A stretch of DNA of 64,000 nt, from assembly GCF_024323335.1 (NCBI RefSeq), contig NC_066585.1, positions 178,439,149 through 178,503,148 on the forward strand, in the 5' to 3' direction. The notes below the pieces were generated by a model. That model saw nothing but the letters and a program-made list of their open reading frames with translations, ran no database searches and was not told the DNA's origin. The stretch is from Lathyrus oleraceus. Taxonomy: Eukaryota; Streptophyta; Magnoliopsida; Fabales; Fabaceae. Positions within the stretch are counted from its first letter, which is position 1; each line of letters opens with the position of its first letter. Shown in pieces: positions 1-12,133 of this stretch. Position numbers and translations under genes: made by a program.

Positions 1-21
1 CGATTTGTCAACGCTAGCAGC
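1..21 (+). pseudogene. Element B gag-pro, piece left of the element A insertion
   Basis: These 21 bases precede the terminal TG of the element A LTR. Read on the + strand they are open, and the frame continues into the protease ORF that resumes at 21253 once one copy of the short duplicated target (GCAG) is discounted. The piece is too short to identify alone; the assignment rests on frame continuity and on the flanking duplication. Confidence 0.6.
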
Positions 22-500
22 TGTCGCATTACGCGAAAAACTGGCGGGAAAACGAAACAACAGAGCCGCCACCGTGCGTTATTTATCCCAAAGAGGGAGA
101 GGAAACGCTCGAAGTAAACCTGGAAAAGACATGGTCTCGCGACCAGAGAGAGATGGGATCGGGAGTCGGTTATGCGAAGGGAAGGTATTAGCACCCCTAC
201 GCATCCGTCGTACTCGACGGGATCCATGCTCAGAAAGAAAAGAAGAAAGGTTGCTAAAGACTGCTCACAAACTGCACACAAGGCTGGAAGGAACACACAG
301 AAAGACAAGAGAAACTAACTCGGAAGGATATCGCATCCTGGGCCTACGTAGCCTGTCAGACACAGACATCAGAGTCGACGTAGTTCGGGACAGGGGAAAC
401 GTGCTCGCTAGGATGTCGCATCCTATGCATACGTATCTTCTCTAACCAGAGTAAGAATCAGAGCACTCGTAGCTCGGCTAATGCACGCCAAACAAAACCC

Positions 501-604
501 ACACAGGAAACCGACTGCCAATCGCTGGACTTACGTCAGACTCCAACAAGCAAACAAGACACAGGAAACCAACTGCCAATCGTTGGACTTACGTCGGACT
601 CCAA
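501..604 (-). repeat. U5 tandem repeat, two copies (element A left LTR)
   Basis: Two copies of a unit of about 54 bp containing GACTTACGTC and CTGCCAATCG lie side by side. The same unit recurs in the right LTR near 17437-17545, four times in element B's LTR (33301-33515), and about three times in diverged form in element D's LTRs. Confidence 0.75.
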
Positions 605-2787
605 CACAAAGGGGGTTGAAAAAGAAAAGGGCGCCCGGAGAGATCAGCTCATCTCCTGCCTACGTACCTCATCTGGTATGAGGATCAGGGCGACGTAGTT
701 CCCCTACACAGGGAAAGAACTTCTATCCTAACCAGAGACAAAGGGAGACACAAACTACTAGGGAGACTACGACTCGAGCCTAGAAGTTGTCATGGATACG
801 ATCCCTATGTTGTGGTTTCTATCTCTTTTATCTGCCAATTGCCTCTTAAGAGGTCTTTACCTGCTTGGCACAAATTTAAACATTCACAAGCATTGCCTCT
901 TAAGGAGGGCTTCAGACAGGTGCCTGCCCCCATAACAGGACAGGTCTTCCAAACTACATGAAGTCAGAGAAATTATACCTTAGTGGTTAAGCAACCAAGC
1001 AAAGCAAAAGCAAGTTCAAAAGAACTCAAAGCAACTTAGGTACCTGTGAAAAATCTAAACTAATCAGTTCAACTGTACAGACAAACAATCAACAAGCAAT
1101 AACAAATAGACAGACAATGTTCACAATGTGCAAGCCACAAGGCAAACTCAAATGAGCTAGCATCAACCTACAAAACACACAAGTGTTAGTAATCAAGAGC
1201 AAAAATCAATGCTCAAATGTGGAAGCATCATCAACTATGGACTTGGAAGTTTAAACCTGAAATCAAAGCCCACATGTAAGCCACAAACCACTAGGTCAAA
1301 GCCTAGGGTCAAAGATGGAGAAAAAAGTCAAAACAGAACATGAAATTTAACATGAATCATCCTTATCCAATCAAGAACAAATCTCAAAAAGTCCCACATC
1401 AAAATCATTAATCATATTCATTTCATGAGCAAAACATGGCAAGGTATGCAAATGGTGATCACATTGAGACATCAGAAGAAACAAATGCACATTAAATAAA
1501 AAATGACTCAAATAATCTTGGCAAAATTCATGAGTAAACAAGACATATAACATGTTCATCATACAAAAAATCAGAGGCATTGGACATCATTAGGCATGGC
1601 AATCACTTTGATCAATCAAGACAAGCACATGTGTGACACAAATTGTCACACCAAGTTAGCATGATCATAAAACAAAGATGGATCATGGAAAAAATCTCAA
1701 ACCAAAGCCAAAACATCACTCAACATGTCTAGAATCCACACACAAAATTTCAGAAGCATTGGATCATTTTTGAGCATTTTATGATGAATGGAACAAGGCA
1801 AGGTCAAGCATGTATACATGTGCAATCACCCTAGGACACATCAATTTTTAAGCCAGGCACAACTTGCAATTTAATGATCATAAAAAAGTAGACAGAATGA
1901 GGATCATGATGCAAAAAATTGGAGGTCATTTGGTGCATTTTTCAAACCGGTGCACAATATGAAACTACCTAGCGCGCCTAATTCAAAACGACAGCGTTTT
2001 GAAATTCAAACCCTATCCTGGCGCGCTTTACATTTCGTAGCTAATCTCAAAGCGCACATGCAGAATTCGTAGCTAAATCCTAGCCAAACCCTAGAAAAAC
2101 CTGGAGATGTATGGTGTTCATGCAAGCACGATGAAGATCATGAAGATCTTCATCTGGAAATTTCCAGAAAAATAAAAAACGCCCAGAAATTAATGAGACC
2201 TACGCCATTCAACTCATCATGCTATGTACATCAAGGATCAACCAATGATTCATGCAAAAACAACAACACAAACACGGATTGAAGAGAAAAAGATTTGACA
2301 CCAAAACTTCAATCAACCATAACTAACTCAAAACAGCACCAATTCATTCAAATTTTACATCAGCATCATCACTAAACCATGCTCTACATGAATATCACAA
2401 GGATTTGCAAAAATAAAGAACTCGAATTCTGACATGTTGAAGAACAGAAGTTGATTCAGCTTGCTTCAAGGCCTGACAATGCTTCAATTCTCTTCCAATA
2501 TGCTTAGTGAGGTGAATGAGGATGAAAATGAAGCTCAAGGATGCACGAAACCAGCTGAATCCCCAACTGCCATGGATGCTTCACACCTTGAACATGAACA
2601 AGAATGCCACGATTTCCTCTGCTTCCACGTCCAATTCTACTCAACAACACCTCAGGATGATGAATGGATCAATGAAAAATGTTCTTGTATGAAGAAATTT
2701 GGAAAAAGTTTGAGAGAAAAATTTTGGAGAATTTTCTTGAATCTAGATCTGAAATGTGTTAATGATAAAAAAACAGTTAGGGTTAAG

Positions 2788-2796
2788 TATATATAT
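2788..2796 (-). promoter_or_regulatory. Putative TATA box in element A left LTR
   Basis: TATATATAT lies within a block that reads ATTAGCATAGCATATATATA on the - strand. The same block, with small changes, surrounds TATA motifs in the LTRs of B (30433) and D (48810, 61592). In the 5' LTR it would mark the U3/R boundary about 30 bp downstream. Confidence 0.55.
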
Positions 2797-3777
2797 GCTA
2801 TGCTAATGCTGTTTAAAACTTGCTTAGGCCAAATGCCATTGTGACTAATCCATTTTGTGGTGTATGTGCAAAAATGCTTTTCCACCTCACACTCATGCCA
2901 TGCACGTGAACAGTACATGTTTCTGGCCCAAAATGCCTTCAAATGAGTCCATGCATATATTAGAATTGGTTTGGTATGCATATGTTCCACAAAAATGATT
3001 TTATGCAATTTCCTTCCAAAAATTTCATGAATGAACCAATGATCATGCAATGAGATTTCATGTCAAGTAATGATATGCTTGGAAAATACATGTTATAATG
3101 ATCAAAATGCAAAAAGAACCACTCATTTTGGAGTTTTGGTTTGAAAGTTATGCTCATTTGAACTTTTGAACACACTTTTCCATGATTGGACCATATCTCC
3201 TCAACCACACATGAGAAATTCATGATCTTGGACTTTTTGGAAATGGGAGAGAAAGATATTCAACTTTCATGTTGGACAAAATTTCATTTGAAGCTTTCTT
3301 GATGATGTAATCTTGAGTTGAAGTTGGTCTAAAACCTTTCCATTTTTGGAAAGTTCAAATTACAGGTCACCTGCTATTTTTGGAAAATCTTGATCTGACC
3401 ATAAATTCTTCAATGTTGATGTTTGAAATGTCAAATGAGACTTGTTTGGACATGAGTGAAGCCTCTCTAACCACTTCCCACCTCCAAATCCACAATTGAC
3501 TGTGCAGTTGACTTCTGTTGACTTCTATGGGCCTCAGATGATTTGCACATGCACTGATGGCCAAACCACTTCAAAATGATCCTTGGATCATGTGAACTCA
3601 TTGTACCAACCCTAGGGATTTGATCTCATGGAAAATGCTCTTGTTGCTTTGCACAGTTGAATCTCCTAACCAGTCTTGACTGATGACATGTAATGGACTA
3701 TGCAATGATAATGCAATGCTAGTGACCTAAAAATGAAAGGTATACACAACTGGGAGGTGCAAATTTGAGGTACTACA

Positions 3778-3793
3778 GCTGGCCCTATTCAAT
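3778..3793 (-). other. Polypurine tract of element A
   Basis: On the - strand ATTGAATAGGGCCAGC directly precedes the 3' LTR. Elements B (AAATAGGGGCAGC) and D (GAATAGGAGCAGC) have the same tract at the same place. It would prime plus-strand DNA synthesis. Confidence 0.75.
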
Positions 3794-3918
3794 CAACTGG
3801 GAACCTGAACGGATGAGAGCAACGGCTGTCAGACTTTCAAGGTAATCAGGGATTGAATACTAAAGAACCATAGAAATTTGCACTCTGCGGGAAATGAACA
3901 GAATATTTGCAACAGTAA

Positions 3919-5011
3919 CCAGACAAGACGTTTACCGACGACTCCACTGGGGATCTCTGGCCGGGGAACAACCAAACATTTACCGATAACTCGGATGAGA
4001 CTCGATGTTTACCGACATCGAAAGATGATGTTTACCGACACCAACAAAAGGCGACCAGACATTTACCGATGACTGGGGGTGAGACTCGATGTTTACCGAC
4101 ATCGAAAGATGATGTTTACCGACACCAACAAAAGACGACCAGACATTTACCGATGACTGGGATGAAGATATACAACCAGATGTCAACGGACAACTGGAAA
4201 AAACTCGACGTTTATCGACACCAACGGGGAGGTGACCAGACATCAACGGATGAATGAGAAGACTCGACCAGATGTCAACGGACGAACGGGAGAAGCTCGA
4301 CGTTTATCGACACCAACGGAGAGGTGACCAGACATCAACGGATGAACTGGGGAATAGGATACAACCATACGTCAACGGACGAATGGGAAAAACTCAACGT
4401 TTATCGAAACCAACGGAGAGGTGGCAACTTCACTGGGGAATAGGAAGTGATACGTCAACGGACGAATAGGAAAAACTCAACGTTTATCGACACCAACGGA
4501 GAGGTGACCAGATATCAACGAATGACTGGGAAAGACTCGACCCGACGTCAACGGACGCAAGGGAGGAACTCGACGTTTATCGACACCAACGGAGAGGTGG
4601 CCAGACATCAACAGATGAATGGGAAGACTCGACCATACGTCAACGGACGAACGGGAGAAGCTCGACGTTTATCGACACCAACGGAGAGGTGACCAGACAT
4701 CAACGGATGACCTGGGGAAAGAATAGATGTTACGCACATCGAAAGATGATATTTACCGACATCAAAAAAGGACGACCAGACATTTACCGATGACTGGGAA
4801 AAGAAACTCGATGTTTACTGACATCGAAAGATGACGCGTACAATAGTGAAGCAAGACCAGACATTTACCGATGACTGGGAGAAAGACTCGATGTTTACCG
4901 ACATCGAAAGATGATGTTTACCGACACCAAAAAAAACGACCAGACATTTACCGATGACTGGAATGAGACTCGATGTTTACCAACACCGAAAGATGGTGTT
5001 TACTGACACCA
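3919..5011 (-). repeat. 3' UTR minisatellite array of hexaloop hairpins (element A)
   Basis: Degenerate units of roughly 75-90 bp repeat across about 1.1 kb. Most units contain short inverted repeats around a six-base centre: TCGATGT/ACATCGA around TTACCG at 4002-4021, CCAGACAT/ATGACTGG around TTACCG, and GGTGT/ACACC around TTACTG near 4995. A middle stretch (about 4180-4710) uses the centre CAACGG. The array lies in the 3' UTR between integrase and the 3' LTR. Variable 3' UTR tandem repeats are documented for legume Tat/Ogre elements and can seed satellites such as PisTR-A. Confidence 0.85.
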
Positions 5012-5045
5012 AGGAAAAAACACACACGGGTGCTGACATGACACT

Positions 5046-6570
5046 TACCAGTATCACAAGGACGACATCTTCAATATGTCAAGGCAAAGCCAAACACTTG
5101 CTGAGGATATCACTCGGGAGAATCAAACTTTCCTTTCACTGCGGATGAGGAAATAAACCTCTCTGGGGAATTATCAATCCTGAATGCTATCCGGAGCAAC
5201 TGTAGCAAATGTGCCGTATAGATGTTGAACAACGATCCGCCTCTGCCGGGGATATGGTCTAATTAGGTTTCAACACATGAATGCATATGTTTGAATTTTT
5301 CTATGGCGTAATGTTCCATATCGAATGGAAATGCTACGCGTTTTGAGGATGCAATGATTACTACATGAAAGATGCAAAATGATGGAAACTCCTGCTTGGG
5401 AGCAACCGGATTGCTCTGCTGAGCACACAAACATGAAAAGATTCTCCAACTCTATGGGGAGATTTTGTCTGAGGAATGCTCTGCGGGGGAAAAGCACCAA
5501 CTTCTCACTCATGTTGGGGAATAGCATCGCTGCTTGGGGAAAGAATAGATCCCACCGGGGATAACCTTCACCGGATCCAATCCACTCGGGGACTCCGCTA
5601 GGGGAACAACCAATGGCGACTTCTGCTGAGGATAACTGCCAATCCACAGGTAAGATAAACTCTACTGGGGATAATATTCACCGAACCTGATCCACTCGGG
5701 GGACCTGCTGGGGAAAATCATCCATACAAACCCTCTGCTAGGGGAAAACATCCACAACCATACTGGGGAACATCCACAACCATACTGGGGAAAATCAGCA
5801 GTACAAACCTCTGCTGAGGAGATCTGTCAGAGGAAAACCTTCACGACCCTGATGGGGAAAGACCCCCACAACCCTGTTGGGGAAAGGCATAACTCTGTTG
5901 GGGAAATAATAGACCAGACCATGCTGGGGATTGACATCCACAACCCTGCCGAGGAAAAGCGTTCACGACCACGTTGGGGATATAACAACCTTCCGACTCG
6001 GTGGGGAGTTAAAAAATCCTCAGACTCAGTGGGGAACTTGGCAGCTTTCAGACTAGCTAGGGATAAACCCACTTCCAGGTCTGTTGGGGATAGAATAGCC
6101 TTTGATCCTGCTACTGAGGGACACACTATCCACAAACGCCTCTGCAAGGGAAAATAACCTTGATAGCTTTCAGACTTGCTTGGGGAAACAGCCACTTCCA
6201 AGCGTGCTGCAGAATTCCTGATCTTGAATATGCTGAGGAGACAAGCCCTGCACTTGCTTCAACTGCTGGGGAAACATCCCTCTCACACTACTGGAGAGTG
6301 TTGACAACATCCCTGGATAAACCGTGGCTTATCTGAGCCAGAAACCAAAGGTGATAACCTGCAAAACAGCAAGACAAACATGCCCCAGGGGATTGCATGG
6401 ACAAGATACGCTCAAGCATCCTCAACATTCAAAATGATTTTCAAATGTTTTATCTTTCTGCACGTTATCGTCTAGCCTTCATGTTTTTATATGCAATGTT
6501 TATCAAAAATTCGGACGTTTTTGCAAACAAAACAGTAAAAATAAAAATAAGAGAGCAATTTATCTGAATA
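5046..6570 (-). other. Element A 3' UTR, GGGGA-rich degenerate repeats
   Basis: No gene is visible. From about 5160 to 6320 the + strand repeats short phrases such as CTGCTGGGGAAA every 30-60 bases, always slightly different, so the RNA (- strand) is rich in TTTCCCCAGCAG. Elements B (27400-27760) and D (51430-52390) have equivalent stretches. The rest, to 6570, is plain AT-rich sequence. Confidence 0.7.
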
Positions 6571-6576
6571 ACGACT

Positions 6577-6582
6577 TTTATT
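6577..6582 (-). promoter_or_regulatory. Conserved internal AATAAA motif (element A)
   Basis: The - strand reads CAATCAATAAAA here, about 490 nt after the integrase stop. The same words occur at the matching place in B (26814-26819) and D (52963-52968), next to a conserved stretch containing GCGCAATTACCTCTT. It resembles a poly(A) signal but lies about 2.8 kb before the 3' LTR. Confidence 0.45.
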
Positions 6583-6854
6583 GATTGAAAATGAGCCTGA
6601 AAAGGCGAATACATCGGGAAGCAATTCCTAGGAAGAGGTAATTGCGCACAAAAGGAAAATAAACTATCCTAATGGCAATGTGCACACGGCATCCACTATT
6701 TCCCAATTCTGTTATGACCCACAGATCATCAATTTTCTCCCCAAATTCCTTTCTTTTTGAGAAGAATGACTGGACCGATCATATCCTTCGAGATGGTAGA
6801 CGATGAAGCGCGATGAAGTACAGATAACTCAGGCTGTAGTCTTCGCTCTAATCC

Positions 6855-7065
6855 CTCTTTTGCCTGGATCGCCCTTTCGGGTTTCAATCCACTGGGATAC
6901 CCATTTTTGCCTAAGCCGCCCTTGCGGGTTTTCGACTTACTGGGTGTACAAATTCTTTTCATTTTTTATCCCTAATTTTTGCCCGAACCTTTTCTCTTTT
7001 TTTTTGTTTTGGTTCGCCGGGATGCCCTTTTTTGCCTGGACTCTTTTATTCTTTTTGTCCAGCGG
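6855..7065 (-). ncRNA. Four-hairpin 3' UTR module array after pol (element A)
   Basis: Reading the - strand from the pol stop there are four stem-loops, each followed by GGCAAAA: CTGGAC/GTCCAG (7062-7028), CGAACC/GGTTCG (7016-6976), TAAG/CTTA with an inner CCC-GCAA-GGG hairpin (6941-6904), and TGGAT/ATCCA with inner CCC-GAAA-GGG (6892-6857). The modules are separated by GGGCATCCC or GGGTATCCC. The array recurs in B, C and D with pairing-preserving changes. I call it a structured RNA element within the 3' UTR, not a separate transcript; its role is unknown. Confidence 0.6.
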
Positions 7066-7071
7066 GTCAAT

Positions 7072-10000
7072 TTATGCGAAGTATTTTTTGACTACATCTG
7101 AGTTAACAGGGGACGGAAAATCTTCACCATCCATAGTTGTAAGCATCAAGGATCCACCAGAGAAAACCTTCTTAACAACATATGGACCTTCGTAATTAGG
7201 AGTCCACTTGCCCCTGTTATCTGTACTGGGAGGAAGAATCCATTTCAAAACTAAATCACCAGTCTGATAGCTTCGAGGACACACTTTCTGATCAAAGGCT
7301 CTCTTCATCCTTCTCTGATACAACTGCCCATGGCACACAACTGCTAATCGTCTCTCTTCGATAAGGCTCAACTCATTAAACCTTGTTCGAATCCATTCAG
7401 CTTCGTCTAGCTTGACATCAAGCAAAACTCTCAGAGAAGGAATCTCCACTTCAACAGGTAGGACAGCTTCCATACCATACACAAGGGAGTAAGGGGTTGC
7501 CCCGGTCGACGTACGTACTGAGGTACGGTACCCATGCAAAGCGAAAGGCATCATCTCGTGCCAATCCTTGTACGTTACGACCATCTTCTGCACAATCTTC
7601 TTGATATTCTTGTTTGCAGCCTCTACAGCACCATTCATCTTTGGTCTGTAAGGAGAAGAATTGTGATGTTCAATCTTGAAATCTCTGCAAAGCTCTTTCA
7701 TCATCTTGTTATTGAGATTCGAACCATTATCAGTAATGATTCTCTCAGGAACCCCATAACGACAGATGATTTCCTTCTTAATGAACCGGGCAACCACTTG
7801 TTTGGTAACATTAGCATAGGAAGCTGCTTCCACCCACTTAGTGAAGTAATCAATCACAACCAGGATGAAGCGATGTCCATTAGAAGCAGTGGGCTCAATC
7901 TTCCCAATCATATCAATCCCCCACATGGCGAACGACCAAGGCGAATTCATGACATTCAGAGGGCTTGGTGGTACATGCACCTTATCAGCATAGATCTGAC
8001 ATTTATGGCACTTCCGAGCGTATTTGAAACAATCGGATTCCATAGCCATCCAGTAATAACCGACTCTCAACAATTTCTTAGACATTGCATGACCACCAGC
8101 ATGGGTACCGAAAGATCCTTCATGCACTTCTTGCATCAACATGTCTGCTTCGTGTCTATCCACGCATCTGAGCAGAACCATGTCAAAGTTTCTCTTGTAT
8201 AACACATCATCCTGATTCAAATAAAAGCTTCCAGCTAGCCTTCTCAGGGTTTTCTTGTCATTCTTTGACGCACCTTCAGGATACTCCTGACTCTTGAGGA
8301 AATTCTTGATATCATAGTACCACGGCTTCTCATCAATAACAGACTCGGCTGCAAACACATACGCAGGCCTCTCGAGTCGATTCACCGCAACATGTGGCAC
8401 ATGATTCTACCAATGAACTTTGATCATGGACGACAAAGTAGCCAAAGCATCAGCCATCTGATTTTCATCCCGGGGGACATGATACAACTTCACTTTCTTG
8501 AAGAATGTCAGTATTCTTCTGGTATAGTCTCGATAAGGAATCAAATGCGGCTGATTGGTATTCCAATCTCCATTGACCTGGTTAATCACTAGAGCGGAAT
8601 CTCCATATATGTCCAGAGTTTTGATCCTCAGATCAATGGCTTCTTCTATCCCCATGATACAAGCCTCATACTCAGCCTCGTTGTTGGTTACGTCAAAAGT
8701 CAGCCTGGCAGCAAAAGGTATATGTGCACCTTTTGGATTGATAAGCACTGCCCCAACACCATTATCGTTCATATTCACAGCCCCATCAAACATCAGTGTC
8801 CACTTGTCATCAGGATCCGGTCCTTCCTCGACAAGAGGCTCTTCGTAATCTTTCATTTTCAGGTACATGATGTCTTCATCCGGGAATTCAAACATCATCG
8901 GCTGATAATCATCAATCGGTTGCTCGGCGAGGTAGTCTGACAGAATACTACCTTTGATGGCCTTCTGCGACGTGTACTGGATATCATACTCAGTTAGAAT
9001 CATCTGCCAACGGGCAACACGTCCGGTGAGAGCTGGCTTCTCAAAGATGTACTTTACTGGATCCATCTTAGAAATCAATAAGGTAGTATGGTTCAACATA
9101 TACTGCCTCAGTCGGCGAGCAGCCCAGGCCAAAGCACAGCAAGTTTTCTCAAGCTGTGAATATTTGATTTCACAGTCGGTAAACTTTTTGCTAAGGTAGT
9201 ATATGGCATGCTCTTTTCGACCAGACTCGTCATGCTGTCCCAATACACACCCCATCGAGTTCTCGGTCACTGACAGGTACATTATCAGAGGTCTCCCAGG
9301 AATTGGAGGTATAAGGATTGAAGGTTTCTGTAAATACTCTTTTATCTTGTCAAAAGCTTTCTGACAGTGATCATTCCACCTGATTGCTTGATTCTTTCTT
9401 AGCAATTTGAATATCGGTTCACACGTGGCAGTTAGGTGAGATACAAACCTTGCAATGTAGTTCAATCTTCCTAAAAACCCACGAACCTGCTTTTCTGTTT
9501 TCGGTTCAGGCATCTCTTGTATAGCTTTGACTTTTGCTGGATCAACCTCAATCCCTTTCTCACTGACAATGAAGCCCAACAGCTTCCCGGATCTCACCCC
9601 AAACGTACACTTATTCGGGTTCAGCCTCAGTTTGAACTTCTTCAGCCTGTCAAACAACTTCTGCAAATTTACCAGATGCTCCTCTTCTGTCTGCGACTTT
9701 GCAATCATATCATCCACATACACTTCAATCTCTTTGTGTATCATGTCATGAAAGAGAGTCGTCATAGCCCTCTGATAGGTAGCACCGGCATTCTTCAGCC
9801 CAAATGGCATCACCTTATAGCAGAACATGCCCCAAGGTGTAATGAATGTCGTCTTTTCCATGTCCTCTGGCGCCATCTTGATCTGATTATAGCCAGAGAA
9901 ACCGTCCATGAAAGAGAAAACCGAGGATTGAGCTGTATTATCAACCAATACATCAATGTGAGGTAATGGGAAATCATCTTTCGGACTCGCTCTGTTCAAA

Positions 10001-10546
10001 TCCCGGTAATGGACACACATCCTGACTTTGCCATCCTTCTTCGGCACGGGAACGATGTTGGCCACCCACGGGGGATAAGTAGTCACTGACAGAAAACCTG
10101 CATCCAACTGCTTCTGAACCTCTTCCTTGATCTTGACCGCCATATCAGGACTAGTTCTGCGAAGCTTCTGCTTGACTGAAGGACAATCTTCTCTGAGAGG
10201 TAGCCTATGCACTACAATATCGGTATCCAACCCAGGCATATCTTGATACGACCAAGCGAATATCTCCACATATTCTCTCAGCATCTCAATCAACCTTCTC
10301 TTGACATCTTCCTTCAAAGCAGCCCCGATCTTAATATCCTTTCTGGCGTCCTCAGTACCAAGATTAATAATCTCCAACTCCTCCTGATGAGGTTGGATGA
10401 CCCTTTCCTCCTGCTTCAACAATCTAACCAGTTCTTTGGGGAGTTCACAGTCTTCCTCACTCTCCTCTTCAGCTTGGTAGATGGGATTATTGAAATCATA
10501 CTGAGCCATAACAGAACTGTTCATAGTGGATTCCGTGAGATCGATT
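7072..10546 (-). pseudogene. pol: Element A pol exon: RT, RNase H and integrase, one nonsense mutation
   Basis: The exon starts at the predicted splice acceptor (10547) and is open to 8410. RT motifs include the FMDGFSGYNQIKM block and the catalytic YVDD box. RNase H shows FDGAVN, AEYEACI and YGDS. An in-frame TAG at 8407-8409 replaces a Trp codon (TGG in element B). Translation then stays open in the same frame through the integrase: HHCC zinc finger (HEGSFGTH...KCHKC), catalytic D (GIDMI), D (TDNGSN) and E (GAVEAANKN), then a C-terminal domain ending KKYFA. Apart from that stop the domains look complete, so it was inactivated fairly late. Confidence 0.93.
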
Positions 10547-10794
10547 CTGCATGTTTAATGCTTTATTTTAGAAAAAAGAGTTCAAGAAAGTCACAAAAAA
10601 CAAAAAACATTGCCATTTTTATTGTTTTGAAAAGTGAAAAACAAAAACAGAAAGACAGGGATCACAAAATTGTTTGCAAAACGTCCTTTATTAATGATAT
10701 CATTGAAAAAAACATGATGAGGCCCTACAATGAACCACTACGCCTTGGGCAGAACGTAGGGTTTTGTGCAGAATGAAAAACAAAAGAAAATTAC
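10547..10794 (-). other. Pol intron of element A (protease/RT junction)
   Basis: On the - strand the gag-pro frame ends AAG TAA, and this contains the donor GTAATTTT (GT at 10794-10793). The acceptor is ATGCAG, ending at 10547. Both sides are phase 2, so splicing would remove the stop and join protease to RT in frame. The same donor (GTAAT), acceptor (ATGCAG) and phase occur in B and C. A spliced intron between protease and RT is established for Ogre elements. Confidence 0.82.
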
Positions 10795-12133
10795 TTTGTT
10801 TGAAGAGTAACTTGGACCACTTCTTCTGCTGTCCAGTTGTTGATCGTCTCCCCTGGTGCACACGGGCGAACCCAGTTGTCTAGATCACAATCACTATCAC
10901 AGTCTTCACTACTGGTTGCAAAGACATCACCGTGATTCATCAGCCCAGCGCTGGTGAAGGTACTCGGCCCTTTCTGCTCAATCTGCTCTGCTTGCAGAGG
11001 TAGATAACCAATACCGAACTTATCTTCTTTGACAGGCAAATCCACCATCTTGCCCCAGCCTTCTGCCTTACCAGAGTTGACAACCTCCATAGCCTACTTA
11101 TAGGATGCAATTGAGGCACCTGGCTTCTTCTGCTCAGCAAAAGCCACCCTCTCAAGAGCAACGGTCTCGAATGCCTGGCATAAAGTTTCATGGATCTCGC
11201 CATCCACCTCTACATACTTGAAAGAGGATAGGTGACTCACCAGAATATCTTCTTCACCGCACACAGTCACAATCTGACCATTCCAGACATACTTCAACTT
11301 CTGGTGGAGAGTTGACGAAACTTCCCCAGCCCCATGAATCCAGGGACGCCCCAATAAGCAACTATATGCTGGCTGAATATCCATCACATAGAAGACAATA
11401 CTGAACACCTCCGGGCCAATCTTCATAGGCAACGTGACTTCACCAAAAATAGACCGTTTGGATCCATCAAATGCACGAACAATAAGATCGCTTGGAGTGA
11501 GGACAACCCCTTCAACATCTATCTTTCTCAGAGTCTTCTTAGGCAGCACGTTCAAAGACGAGCCAGTATCCACCAACACATGCGACAATACTACGCCTTT
11601 GCACTCCATAGTGATATGCAGGGCCTTGTTATGGTTGCGACCTTCAGGCGTCAGATCCAAATCTGTGAACCCCAAACCATGCCTGGTGCTGACATTGGCA
11701 ATCACGCCTTCTAACTGGTTGACAGAGATCTCTTGAGGCACGTAAGCCAGATTCAGCATTTTCAACAAGGCATTACGGTGTGCCTCAGAGCATAGCAGCA
11801 ATGAGAGTATAGAAATCTTGGATGGAGTCTGATTCAGCTGATCTACAATCTTATAGTCACTCTTCTTTATAATCTTCATGAACTCCTCCACATCTTTCTC
11901 AAACGACCTCTCAGGCGCTTCTTTCTGAACAGGTTCTTCATCAACCACAGCTTGTTTACTCTAGCCTTGGCGAGAGCCTCGGCATTGTTATCCCTCAACG
12001 GTTGTGGGGCAAACAAACGACCACTCCTTGTAAAACCTCCTGGTCCTCCAACATTGTCCACCACTGGACCGACAACCACAGGAGTTCTACTAGGCAAACC
12101 AATTGTTACAGGAGCTTGATTAACTGGCCTGGT
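10791..12133 (-). pseudogene. gag-pro: Element A protease region of gag-pro, broken
   Basis: The retroviral-type aspartic protease core HVLVDTGSSLNVLP is intact in the 11094-11948 frame, followed by the conserved block YSCLLGRPWIH. The reading frame is damaged: a 1-base loss near 11960 separates the upstream GFTRSGRLFAP segment from the protease, and a TAG at 11094-11096 (Gln codon in B) cuts off the last 100 codons. The tail (10791-11090) ends at the donor of the pol intron. The protease would mature Gag and Pol; in this copy it can only be made as fragments. Confidence 0.88.

Larger units (their letters stand above)
22..3777 (-). repeat. Element A 3' LTR (left copy)
   Basis: On the - strand it begins TGTAGTACC at 3777 and ends GCGACA at 22. 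It aligns with 16958-21252 almost throughout; I count 7 mismatches in the first 210 aligned bases. It is about 540 bp shorter because two segments are missing: about 413 bp at 821-824, between ATCT direct repeats, and about 130 bp near 1945. The short ORFs inside it are not conserved as proteins. Confidence 0.93.

Noticed and set aside
17..21. A perfect 5-bp target duplication for element A
   Set aside because: The flanks are GCAGC and GCAGA, so only four of five bases agree. I report it as imperfect.
2461..2844. ORF of 127 codons inside the left LTR of element A, with a similar one at 19936
   Set aside because: Present twice only because the LTR is duplicated. The right copy is cut by small changes, there is no counterpart in B or D, and no domain is visible.
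7534..8202. 222-codon + strand ORF across the integrase of element A
   Set aside because: An antisense shadow of the real integrase frame. Similar shadows occur opposite RT and integrase in B, C and D.
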